Source of the DNA: Pseudomonadota bacterium
GTDB taxonomy: Bacteria; Pseudomonadota; Gammaproteobacteria; Enterobacterales; Enterobacteriaceae
NCBI GenBank assembly: GCA_018261615.1
Contig: JAGTSE010000006.1
Location: 1 to 64,000 of the forward strand
DNA: 64,000 nucleotides
Direction: 5' to 3'
The notes under the pieces are model-generated. The model made no database searches. It was not told the origin of the DNA and saw only the letters and a program-made list of their open reading frames with translations. Positions 37,574-46,712 of the stretch are shown piece after piece; positions within the stretch are counted from its first letter, which is position 1, and every line of letters starts with the position of its first letter. The translations under genes and the position numbers were made by a program.

Positions 37574-37599
37574 GCGCGGCAACGAATTAAGGAGCAGTT

Positions 37600-38595
37600 A
37601 TGCAATTAACTCAACATCAGGCAGAAGCCTTTGCCCGCATGCCGTTAACCTATTTACGCCAGGAATACCCGAATCATATTATGCATTTGCTTAATGATGA
37701 TGGTGATGTCTTGTCACCGCGGGAACTGCATCCCATCTTTTACGGCTGCTTTGACTGGCACTCCGCGGTACATGGTTACTGGCTGTTGCTGCGCTGCGTG
37801 CGTATCTACCCGGGTCTGGCGTGCAAAGCGGAGATCACCGCGCTTTTTGATGAGCACCTGACACAAGAGAAGGTGGAGCAGGAACTGGCCTATTTTAACG
37901 CGCCATTCCGGGCCTCGTTTGAGCGCCCCTATGGCTACGGCTGGCTGCTGGCGCTAGCTCTGGAGATGAAGCACTCTTCACTGCCGCAAGCGCAAGGCTG
38001 GCATCAGGTGCTGGAGCCTTTAACCCAGCATATTCGCAACAGGCTGGTGGATTATCTCAGTAAGTTGACGTATCCCATTCGTGTCGGTACGCATTACAAC
38101 ACGGCGTTTGCGCTGGCGCTGGCACTGGATTATGCCCGCGCGCTCACGGATCGACCGCTTGAGCAGGCCATTCTGGCAGCCGCAAACCGCTTTTACCTTG
38201 CTGATACCCGGTATCCTGCGCACTATGAGCCAGGCGGCGATGAGTATATTTCGGGCGCACTGACCGAAGCGCTGTTAATGAGTAAAGTCGTCACAAACTT
38301 CCCGGCCTGGTTTGATGCGTTCTTGCCGGATGTGGCTTCGGTTGCGGCGCTGATGAATCCGGCGGAAGTTAGTGACCGTACCGATCCAAAAATTGCCCAT
38401 CTGGACGGGCTAAATCTCAGCCGCGCCTGGTGTATGAAACATATTGCGAAAGCGTTACCGGAAAATCATCCCGGACAGCAAGCATTAACCGATGCCGTGA
38501 AGCGTCATCTTGCGGCAAGCGTAGAACATGTGGTGGGAAGCCATTATAGCGGCGGCCACTGGCTGGCCAGTTTCGCGCTGCTGGCGCTGGAGTAA
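37600..38595 (+). CDS. DUF2891 protein (helical barrel, possible hydrolase)
   Basis: A 331-residue soluble protein of family DUF2891. Conserved elements are HPIFYGCFDWHSAVHGYWLLLR, RPYGYGWLLALALE, HYNTAFALALALDYAR, the acidic HYEPGGDEYISGALTEA segment and HYSGGHWLASFA. The pattern of helical repeats with His, Asp and Glu resembles alpha/alpha-barrel sugar-active enzymes. No signal peptide is present, so it would act on the imported compound in the cytoplasm. It is the last gene of the DUF969-DUF979-DUF2891 operon. Confidence 0.85.
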   Translation: MQLTQHQAEAFARMPLTYLRQEYPNHIMHLLNDDGDVLSPRELHPIFYGCFDWHSAVHGYWLLLRCVRIYPGLACKAEITALFDEHLTQEKVEQELAYFNAPFRASFERPYGYGWLLALALEMKHSSLPQAQGWHQVLEPLTQHIRNRLVDYLSKLTYPIRVGTHYNTAFALALALDYARALTDRPLEQAILAAANRFYLADTRYPAHYEPGGDEYISGALTEALLMSKVVTNFPAWFDAFLPDVASVAALMNPAEVSDRTDPKIAHLDGLNLSRAWCMKHIAKALPENHPGQQALTDAVKRHLAASVEHVVGSHYSGGHWLASFALLALE

Positions 38596-38601
38596 AGGGC
38601 A

Positions 38602-38636
38602 GGTGGGTGCAACGCCAGAAACGCGCTGCACCCACC
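38602..38636 (+). terminator. Hairpin after the DUF2891 gene
   Basis: GGTGGGTGCA and TGCACCCACC form a perfect 10-bp stem 6 bases after the stop. There is no T tract, so termination is likely but unproven. Confidence 0.5.
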
Positions 38637-38847
38637 CACATTGCCCACAATCGAGGGTTTGCCAGAACAGACCACGCGGCTGGGCGAGAAGGGCATCATG
38701 GGTTTACGGGAGATACGTAATTAAATTCATAATCAAAAAAAACGTGCAGCACCTTGTATTCAAATGATTTTCATTCATGGAGATCGCCCCGGTCCAGATG
38801 ACGAGAAAATTCTACTTATAAACACACCGATTTTTCGGGGAGATTAC

Positions 38848-39028
38848 CATCTGACCGGTAAGATATTTACTCAGCGTATTGAACGTAACAATCTGACACT
38901 GAGAACCCGGCTAAAGCGCCTGGCTCGCCGGAGCATCTGCTTCTCACGCTCTGTTGAGCTGCATGGAAAAGTCATCAGTGCCTTCATTGAAAAATATATG
39001 TTCTACTAATTGTTGGAGGCGATACCGG
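38848..39028 (+). mobile_element. IS1-family remnant: 3' end of transposase and right inverted repeat
   Basis: The frame reads HLTGKIFTQRIERNNLTLRTR, then ICFSRSVELHGKVISAFIEKYMFY and a stop at 39009, which is the C-terminus of IS1 InsB-type transposases. Directly after it, TTGTTGGAGGCGATACC resembles an IS1 right terminal repeat. No left end or insA is present. The element ends inside a regulator gene on the opposite strand. Confidence 0.75.
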
Positions 39029-39179
39029 CATATGCACCATTATTGCGGAATAATAACTGGATATTGCACCTGCTATAGCCAGATTTCTGCGCGGCATCCT
39101 CAATTGAGATAAGATACTCAAGATGACTCTCAATCCACTCCAGGCGTTGCTGGATAATCTGCTGTCGAATAATAATATC
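39006..39179 (-). pseudogene. AraC/SoxS-type regulator fragment cut by the IS1 remnant
   Basis: On the minus strand about 40 codons read RQQIIQQRLEWIESHLEY, then SIEDAAQKSGYSRCNIQLLFRN, the first helix-turn-helix of small MarA/SoxS/Rob-type activators. The frame then enters the IS1 end and stops at 39006-39008. The expected second helix-turn-helix is missing. A GGAGGG site precedes an ATT codon where an ATG would be expected, so even the start seems lost. Confidence 0.6.
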
Positions 39180-39199
39180 CCTCCATTGGTCATCAGTGA

Positions 39200-39563
39200 A
39201 ACCTGGTCCGTGTATGTATATCTGCCCGGTGATCGTTGTTTTTAATATCCTTTTTTAATTTAGTACATCGACTTACAGGTGCGACCGGGGTGTATTGCAA
39301 TTGGATATCACTATAACATTAACAAACAACGCATTGAATATATTGAATTTATTTAACTTGCTGTCAAAACATTGAACTATTGATAAGCACCATCTACACT
39401 GTAATTTCAGTTACCGCCCCACAGTATGAACTATTACTTAATTGCGAAATATAATATTTCGCGGCCAGGTGATGGCGTGGTGACCGATTATTCAAATTTT
39501 TATGATTACATCAGTGATATTTATCCTCATGAAACCTGAACACCTTTCCAGGAATATTGCCAT
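39200..39563. other. AT-rich region upstream of the Tc toxin genes
   Basis: About 360 bases, clearly richer in AT than the downstream genes. It should hold the toxin promoter. No ORF or convincing operator is seen. Confidence 0.5.
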
Positions 39564-42500
39564 ATGGATAACAATGTTGCAGATAAAAACAGCGATGCTG
39601 GCAATCAAATAAACACGGCAAGTCTCTCGCTCCCGAAAGGGGGCGGTGCAATAAAAGGATTGGGCGAAACTTTTCAGGCAAATGCATTTACCGGTAGCGG
39701 CAGTTACGCCATTCCACTGCCATTGACGCCTGCCCGTGGCTTTGAACCCGCGTTGAGTCTTAACTACCAGTCCGGTGCTGGTAACGATGCTTTTGGGCCT
39801 GGTTTTTCTGTAACCCTTTCCAGTATCTCACGGAAAACCAGTAACGGCATTCCGCAATATAATTCTGATGACATATTTATTACGAGTGATGATGGTGAGT
39901 TAATTCCGTCCATGACAGAGCAGGGTGGTCACTGGCAACCGGTGGTCACGACCAGAACGCTGGATGGTATTAACTGGCGGGTGCAGATATTCCAGCCGAT
40001 TAAAGAGAATGGTTTCTCTTTGATTGAGCAATGGATTGATCCATTATCCACCACCTGCTGGTGGAAAATAACCGATAAAAATAACGCTGTTTTTAATTAT
40101 GGACGTAGCGATAACAGCCGGATTACCGATCCCAAAGATGCCTGTAGAATATATCAATGGTTAATGGACGAAGCGATTGATAGCAAAGGTAATCGGATTG
40201 TATACACCTACAAGTCAGAAGATGGCGAAAATGTCGATGATAAAATCAATGAAATAAATCGATCGTTATCAGCAAAGAAATATATTCACAGTGTGCAATA
40301 CGGTAATTATTTTGCTGAAGCCAGCACCGGGACGGAAGCGTTCGCATTCGAGGTTGTTTTTGATTATGGCGAGTATGATTTAACCCAACTGTCGCAGGCC
40401 GGAAGCAACCCTTACCACCCGGTGCGCAGCTGGCCGGTACGCAGCGATCCGTTTTCCCGTTACCTCAGTGGTTTTGAGATCCGCACACTCAGGCTATGTC
40501 ACGGGATTATGCTGTTCCATAAGTTTGCGCAACTCGGCGACAAACCTTGCCTTGTGAAGGCGCTGCAACTGGCGTACGACGAGACCGCGGATTTCTCTTT
40601 TTTGCAGGCCATAACCCAGCACGGATACCGCATCAACGCCGACGGTGGCTATGATCAGCAGGCCCTGCCACCCCTGACGTTGAGCTGGTCACGCTTCGCA
40701 CCGCCGCCGGTGCCGCAGTTCAGGACCTTAACCGTCAATGACCAGTTGGCTTTTCCTGGCATGCTCGATAATGCAGCTTTTCAGCCGGTTGATCTGCAAG
40801 GTGAAGGCCTACCGGGCATGCTGCTCAGTGATGCAAACACCACGCTTTACTATGCCCCGTTGGGCGATGGCCGCTACCAGCCACCCGCGTCGCCGCGTGC
40901 ATTCCCTGACACCCGGAATTTCAGCGATCCTTCGCTCAGTTTGCAGAGTCTGAATGCCAACGGACAACTGGATCTGGTGGTCAGTACCGCGCAGGGGGCG
41001 GGCTATTTCAGTCAGCAGAATGAGGGGGGCTGGTCACCGTTTTACCGTTTTTCATCGCAGCCGACCGATCTCGCTAACCCGATGCGGGAGACCGCCGATC
41101 TGGTTGGCGATGGCAAACCCGATCTGCTGCTCTTTCATCCGTGCGATCTGCTGTTTTATGCCTCAATGGGGCGATCCGGTTATTCGACTGCCGATAGCGT
41201 ACGCCTGCCGGTGGGGTTTCCCACGGCGGTGAACAACGGTGAAACGGAACTTGTCACTTTTGCCGATATGTTTGGCGACGGGCTTTCGCACCGGGTCAGG
41301 ATCCGCTGCGGTTCGGTAGAAGTCTGGCCCTGTCTGGGGTATGGCCGTTTTGGCGAGAAAGTGTATTTCGCTAATGCGCCACGTTTTGATGCGACGCTCA
41401 GCGCATCGCGTATTTTTCTTGCGGACATCGATGGTTCCGGTACTGCCGATCTGGTGTTTGCGTTTCCCTATCGCGTGGAAATCTATCGCAACCAGTCCGG
41501 AAATGCATTCGCGTCAACACCCGTGGTCATCGCCTTGCCCGCGCCATTCACGGCTCTCAGTCAACTGCGTTTTATTGACCTGCTTGGCGAAGGGACCTCG
41601 GCGCTGGTGTTTACCAGCGCAGGCCCGCAGATGACGCATTACTACTTCAATTTCTGCGGTGAACGCGAGGCAGACACACCCGCGCTGAAGCCCTATTTAT
41701 TGACCCGGATTGACAACAATCTTGGTGCCACCACCGATATTTTCTACACCAGTTCCACCCAGTTTTACCTGGAAGACAAACTCCGTGGCACACCGTGGGC
41801 TACGCGTCTGCCTTTTCCGGTGCAGGTTGTTGCTAAGACCATTGTCACCGACGCGATAACTGCTTCGCAGATGACGCAGATCTATCGCTACCATGAGGGG
41901 TATTTTGATGCAGATGCCCGCGAGTTTAACGGCTTTGGCTTTGTTGAAAGCTGGGACAGTGAACAGTTTGCGGCTAATCGCGAAGGGGAGTGTCGCGATC
42001 GCGATGTCCCCCCGGTCTATACCCGCAGCTGGTATCACACCGGAGCCTGTCTCGAGAATGCCGCCATCACTCGCCAGTATCAACAGGCGTATTTCAAGGG
42101 CGATGCAGCGGCTTATGACTTTCCCGATAGCCTGTTTGATCCTGCAGTCTATCGCGGCGGCAGCGAGACGGTATTGCAGGCCTATGCGGCGCTGAAAGGT
42201 TCACTGCTGCGCACGGAAGTCTATGGGCAGGATGGCAGCGCTCTACAGGATGTGCCCTATACGGTAAACGAGTCGAACTTTACCGTCACACTGCGACAAC
42301 CCGCCATTGCCGGGATCAATGCCGCCTTTCTGGTCAGCCCGCGCGAAAGCATCGCTTACCACTATGAGCGCAATGCCAGCGATCCCCGTGTTCAGCAGAA
42401 TTTTACGCTGGAAGTGGATCTACTCAGTGGCGAAATCAGCAAGTCGTGCACCCTCTTTCTACCCCGTCGTCAGGCCAGCACTCCACCGGTTGCGGGGCAG

Positions 42501-45500
42501 CAGCAGTTAAAGGCCACCGCGTCTAATCAGCACTTTATCAACACGTCGGAGAGCGCCGGTTATCACTACCGTGGTGTGCTGTATGACAGCCAGTTGTGTG
42601 AGATCTATAACCTTACTTTAAACGGAGGCGACTACTGTACCTTTGCTGATTTACAGCAACTTCCGGCGGCGCTGGCGACCCCTTTGCCATACCAGGTTGC
42701 GCCAGTGACCGACACACTCCAGGCCGGGCTGTTGACGTGGGACCGCCGTCTCTTCTGGAATGATGACCAAAGCGCGGCGCTGCCGCCGGGCGAAGTGGCC
42801 CGCGTGGCGTTATTGCATCATAGCGCCAGTGCCGTATTCACTGCGCAGTTTGCCACTGCGGCGTTCGGCACCGCGCTGAGCGACGAAACGCTGCAAACTG
42901 CCGGGGGCTATGTTTATGAAGCAGACAATGGCTACTGGTGGAACCGGGGACTGGTGCAGTTTTATAGCCAGCCGCCGTGTTACTACCAGCCGGACAGAAC
43001 AGAAAATGCCTTCGTCGATGCTCAATCGTCGCTTTTTGTGAAGAGCACCCTCAGTTATGACCAGCCTTATTGCCTCACCGTAACCAGTACGACCCAGTAT
43101 CTCGATGAACAAAATGCGGATCCTGATCAGCGTGCCAACACACAGACGGCGGTGATCGATTATATGACCCTGCAACCCTGCCAGTTGATTGACAGCAATG
43201 GCAATGTCGCACAGGTCATTTTTGATCCGCTGGGGCAGGTGGTGGTGACCACCCTGTTTGGCTGGCAGGACGGTACGGCGGTGGGAGGGATGCGGTTATA
43301 CGCCGTTGACGGGCAACCGGCGGAGTATCAGTTGCCGCCTGCGGCGTCGTTTGCGGACATCATCCAGGATCCGGCCCGCTATCTACAGGGCGCGACGAGT
43401 TATTTTTATTACGACCTGACGGTATGGCAACAGAGCCAGCAACCACCGTGTTCCGTGGTACTGCTGCGCGATGATTACTATCGGACCTGCACTGGCGTAT
43501 CGCCGTTTTCCTGCAAGCTGGCGGTGAACTATAGCGATGGTTTTGCGCGTGAACTGGAAAGCAAAACCAAAGATAATGATCGCTGGATCGTCGGCGGTCG
43601 AACGGTTTACAACAACAAAGGCAAGGTGTGCGAGAAGTATTTCCCCTGGCTGAGTGATACCCCGCGCTATGAATCACAGCAAGCCTTGATTGACGCGGGG
43701 GTAACGCCACCGCCGACGGTGACCCACTATGATCCGCTGTTGCGGGTGATCCGTATTGATACCCCGAAAGGGTTCTTCTCGCGGGTGCAATTCACGCCCT
43801 GGGACGAGTCACACTACGACGAAGACGATACAGTGCTGGAGGCACCGTATTATCTGGCCTTTATGGCCAACTACCCGGCGGATCCGACGCAGCAACAAAA
43901 AGATGAGAAAGATGCGCTGATTAAAGCAGCGCGGTTCTATAACACGCCTGCCATTAAGGTGATCGACAGTGTGGGGAACACCTGTCTTGAGATCCAGACC
44001 GATGCCGACCAGCGTCAACTCGTCTCCTTCATACAGACGGACATCCAGAACCGCGTGCTGCTTTCGATTGATCCGCGCCTTTACCAGACCAATCAAACCC
44101 AGGGCACCGATTACTATAATTTCCGCTACCGCTATGCGATGGGGCAACAAAAACCTGCCTGCGTCGACAGTGCGGATGCCGGTCTGCAACGCCATCTGGA
44201 CGATATCTTTGATAACCAGATGTGGTCACTGAGCGCCCGCAACTACTGCCAGTTCATTTCTTACGACCGGTTAAAAAGACGCGCGGCTTTGCGCATCTGT
44301 AAATTGGTCGATGATCAGCCCATCACTTCGTATGCCGATTTTAATCTGGTGGAAATTTTCACCTATGGCGAAACCCAGCCGCGGCTTCCACCACGCAATT
44401 TACGCGGCCAGCTGTACCAGCTCTGCGATCTGTCGGGCATCGTCGTTAATCATCAGTATGATTTGCAGGGGGAAGTACTGCAAAACTCCCGCCAGCTGGT
44501 CACGGATTACAAAACCCCGGCTAACTGGAACACGACGCCAGCGCTGGAGAGTGAGATCTATACCAGTGGCTATCGCTACAATGCGCTGCAACTGCTGCTG
44601 AGTGAAAGCACACCCGATGGCAGCACCGTCACCCATCGCTATAACGACAGCGGATTACTGGAACAGACGGAGCTGACGCTGAGTGACGGCTCATCGCAGC
44701 CGGTTGTGCAACAGATCGACTACGATGCCAATGGTCAGCGTACCCGCGTCGCTTTCGGTAATGGCGTGGTCACGGATTACACCTACGAGACCACCACCTT
44801 ACGTTTAGTCGGGTTGTACAGCGCCCGCCCGGGCACGCCGGTGCAGACCCTCCAGGATGTGAGTTATAGCTATGATCCAGTGGGTAACATTACCCGCAGT
44901 CGCAACAACACCTGCGCCACGATTTTCAATAATAACCAGCAGGTGGATCCGCTGGCGGATTACACCTATGACGCGATCTACCGGCTGATCTCGGCGAACG
45001 GCAGGCAACATCCTGCTATTACGGGCAATACCTGGAAAAACAACAGTAGCGCCGGGGATTTCAAGCAGTCCCGTTTCAGCCAGCTACCTGCGGTAAACGA
45101 TGCCGACAAACTGGAAAATTACCAGGTGGCCTATCAGTACGATGATGCCGGCAACCTGATCGGCAAACAGCATGTTGCGGCTTCCGCGACGTGGCATCGG
45201 GAGATGCCGGTGGAAGATAACAGCAATCGGCTGAAAAATGTCGCGGTCGATGCGGCAGGCAACCTGCGCGAACTGGCGATCAATAACACCGTCACACTGG
45301 CCTGGAACTGCTGTAACAACCTGGTCAGCGCCTGCATTATTGAACGTCCGGATGAGCTGAATGACTGCGATTACTATCTCTATGATAGCCATGAACAGCG
45401 CACAAGGAAGGTGAGCGAGCGGATGGCTACAGGGGGCGCGGTCACGCTGATCGAAGAGAGTGTTTACCTGGGTAATTATCAGATCAGGCGTAATATCAGC

Positions 45501-46652
45501 GTCGATGCGCAGGGTAAGCAAACCATCACGCAGGCCCGGCAAATGCTGCGCGTTATGGATGGCGCGGTTTGCGTGCTGATTATGCAGTATTGCGCGATCG
45601 GCGCAGAAGCGGGCACACGGCTGATGCGTTTTCAGATGACGGACAATCTGAGCTCCGTGGCCTGCGAATATGATCAAACGGCCCGGCTTATCAGCTACGA
45701 AGAGTATTTCCCCTATGGCGGTACGGCGATTATTGCCGGAGCGAATCAGGCCGAGGTGCAGCGTAAGGTGTACCGTTACTGCGGCAAGGAGTGTGATGAC
45801 AGTTCCGGCCTCTACTACTACGGCGCCCGCTATTACGCGCCCTGGCTGGGGCGCTGGCTGAATCCCGATCCGGCAGGTACCGTCGATGGCCTGAACCTGT
45901 ATGCCTTTGTTCTCGGCAATCCGGTTACCCATATGGACGCCGATGGCAGGGTGATGACGCGCGCGCAAAAAGCCAAAAGCGCGAAGGTAGTGGTCGTCAG
46001 TAACGCTTTCGAGTGGGATGTGAAACATTTCGCCAGCTATTCAACGACCAATACGGACTTAGCCAGTATCCTCGATCACTTCGGCGAGCCCACGACCAGT
46101 GTGGTGAAAACCTATACCGACCTTGCCGATCGCATCGCCTATGACGTGAAGGGCGGCAGTAGCAGTAAGCTCAGTACCAGCACTATCACGGACATCCATC
46201 AGGCGCTGGAGGCGAGCAAACCGCTGCATTTCCAGTTCAACGATCTGCTGGGTGACCAGTGGCGCGAAAATATGGATGAATACACCGGGGGAAAACGGCA
46301 GATCCCGCTGTACTCGGTGATGCGCAGTAAGACGACATCGTACTTTCAGGAGATTGATGTCGATACGGTGTCCAGCCTGAATGACCATTTAAAAGCCATC
46401 AGCGGCCGCCCCGCTGAAGTCCATCACATTCTGTATAAAGCCGTCCGGCCGCAATACGCCAACCAGACCCCTAACCTGATGTTAACCCAACGTAGCGCCA
46501 AAGAAAGCGTCTATGGACCTGGTCAGCATGAATTGATGCATATGCTGGCGTCGGGCAATAACAGCGACAAGTTCCGGGTGCTGTTACCCCAGTTCGAGGA
46601 CGAATATATCAAGTGGTACAAAGGCAAAATGATCGTCTCGTCCATCCAATAA
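39564..46652 (+). CDS. Fused TcB-TcC component of a Tc insecticidal-type toxin
   Basis: In Tc toxins the TcB and TcC proteins form a hollow cocoon that holds a cleaved toxic C-terminus, which is injected through the TcA channel. Here both are one 2362-residue chain. The N-terminus is a SpvB domain (SLSLPKGGGAIKGLGETF, FEPALSLNYQSGAGNDAFG). FG-GAP-like repeats (about 460-640: LVGDGKPDLLLF, DIDGSGTADLVFA) and TcdB middle domains follow. The Rhs shell shows YDPVGNITRSRN and the closing block YYYGARYYAPWLGRWLNPDP...MDADG ending at about 2129. The remaining 234 residues are the variable payload, with H2287-H2288, N2304, H2322 and H2326 in a His-Me-finger-like order. TcA follows at 60 bases. Confidence 0.92.
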   Translation: MDNNVADKNSDAGNQINTASLSLPKGGGAIKGLGETFQANAFTGSGSYAIPLPLTPARGFEPALSLNYQSGAGNDAFGPGFSVTLSSISRKTSNGIPQYNSDDIFITSDDGELIPSMTEQGGHWQPVVTTRTLDGINWRVQIFQPIKENGFSLIEQWIDPLSTTCWWKITDKNNAVFNYGRSDNSRITDPKDACRIYQWLMDEAIDSKGNRIVYTYKSEDGENVDDKINEINRSLSAKKYIHSVQYGNYFAEASTGTEAFAFEVVFDYGEYDLTQLSQAGSNPYHPVRSWPVRSDPFSRYLSGFEIRTLRLCHGIMLFHKFAQLGDKPCLVKALQLAYDETADFSFLQAITQHGYRINADGGYDQQALPPLTLSWSRFAPPPVPQFRTLTVNDQLAFPGMLDNAAFQPVDLQGEGLPGMLLSDANTTLYYAPLGDGRYQPPASPRAFPDTRNFSDPSLSLQSLNANGQLDLVVSTAQGAGYFSQQNEGGWSPFYRFSSQPTDLANPMRETADLVGDGKPDLLLFHPCDLLFYASMGRSGYSTADSVRLPVGFPTAVNNGETELVTFADMFGDGLSHRVRIRCGSVEVWPCLGYGRFGEKVYFANAPRFDATLSASRIFLADIDGSGTADLVFAFPYRVEIYRNQSGNAFASTPVVIALPAPFTALSQLRFIDLLGEGTSALVFTSAGPQMTHYYFNFCGEREADTPALKPYLLTRIDNNLGATTDIFYTSSTQFYLEDKLRGTPWATRLPFPVQVVAKTIVTDAITASQMTQIYRYHEGYFDADAREFNGFGFVESWDSEQFAANREGECRDRDVPPVYTRSWYHTGACLENAAITRQYQQAYFKGDAAAYDFPDSLFDPAVYRGGSETVLQAYAALKGSLLRTEVYGQDGSALQDVPYTVNESNFTVTLRQPAIAGINAAFLVSPRESIAYHYERNASDPRVQQNFTLEVDLLSGEISKSCTLFLPRRQASTPPVAGQQQLKATASNQHFINTSESAGYHYRGVLYDSQLCEIYNLTLNGGDYCTFADLQQLPAALATPLPYQVAPVTDTLQAGLLTWDRRLFWNDDQSAALPPGEVARVALLHHSASAVFTAQFATAAFGTALSDETLQTAGGYVYEADNGYWWNRGLVQFYSQPPCYYQPDRTENAFVDAQSSLFVKSTLSYDQPYCLTVTSTTQYLDEQNADPDQRANTQTAVIDYMTLQPCQLIDSNGNVAQVIFDPLGQVVVTTLFGWQDGTAVGGMRLYAVDGQPAEYQLPPAASFADIIQDPARYLQGATSYFYYDLTVWQQSQQPPCSVVLLRDDYYRTCTGVSPFSCKLAVNYSDGFARELESKTKDNDRWIVGGRTVYNNKGKVCEKYFPWLSDTPRYESQQALIDAGVTPPPTVTHYDPLLRVIRIDTPKGFFSRVQFTPWDESHYDEDDTVLEAPYYLAFMANYPADPTQQQKDEKDALIKAARFYNTPAIKVIDSVGNTCLEIQTDADQRQLVSFIQTDIQNRVLLSIDPRLYQTNQTQGTDYYNFRYRYAMGQQKPACVDSADAGLQRHLDDIFDNQMWSLSARNYCQFISYDRLKRRAALRICKLVDDQPITSYADFNLVEIFTYGETQPRLPPRNLRGQLYQLCDLSGIVVNHQYDLQGEVLQNSRQLVTDYKTPANWNTTPALESEIYTSGYRYNALQLLLSESTPDGSTVTHRYNDSGLLEQTELTLSDGSSQPVVQQIDYDANGQRTRVAFGNGVVTDYTYETTTLRLVGLYSARPGTPVQTLQDVSYSYDPVGNITRSRNNTCATIFNNNQQVDPLADYTYDAIYRLISANGRQHPAITGNTWKNNSSAGDFKQSRFSQLPAVNDADKLENYQVAYQYDDAGNLIGKQHVAASATWHREMPVEDNSNRLKNVAVDAAGNLRELAINNTVTLAWNCCNNLVSACIIERPDELNDCDYYLYDSHEQRTRKVSERMATGGAVTLIEESVYLGNYQIRRNISVDAQGKQTITQARQMLRVMDGAVCVLIMQYCAIGAEAGTRLMRFQMTDNLSSVACEYDQTARLISYEEYFPYGGTAIIAGANQAEVQRKVYRYCGKECDDSSGLYYYGARYYAPWLGRWLNPDPAGTVDGLNLYAFVLGNPVTHMDADGRVMTRAQKAKSAKVVVVSNAFEWDVKHFASYSTTNTDLASILDHFGEPTTSVVKTYTDLADRIAYDVKGGSSSKLSTSTITDIHQALEASKPLHFQFNDLLGDQWRENMDEYTGGKRQIPLYSVMRSKTTSYFQEIDVDTVSSLNDHLKAISGRPAEVHHILYKAVRPQYANQTPNLMLTQRSAKESVYGPGQHELMHMLASGNNSDKFRVLLPQFEDEYIKWYKGKMIVSSIQ

Positions 46653-46712
46653 TTACCATTGATGCAATGGGTTAATTGAATGTTTCCCCGAATCACATAA
46701 CGGGAGTGTTAC

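Noticed and set aside
45084..46028. A 314-codon minus-strand frame opposite the Rhs region of the TcB-TcC gene
   Set aside because: Antisense mirror of a GC-rich coding region with no start signal.
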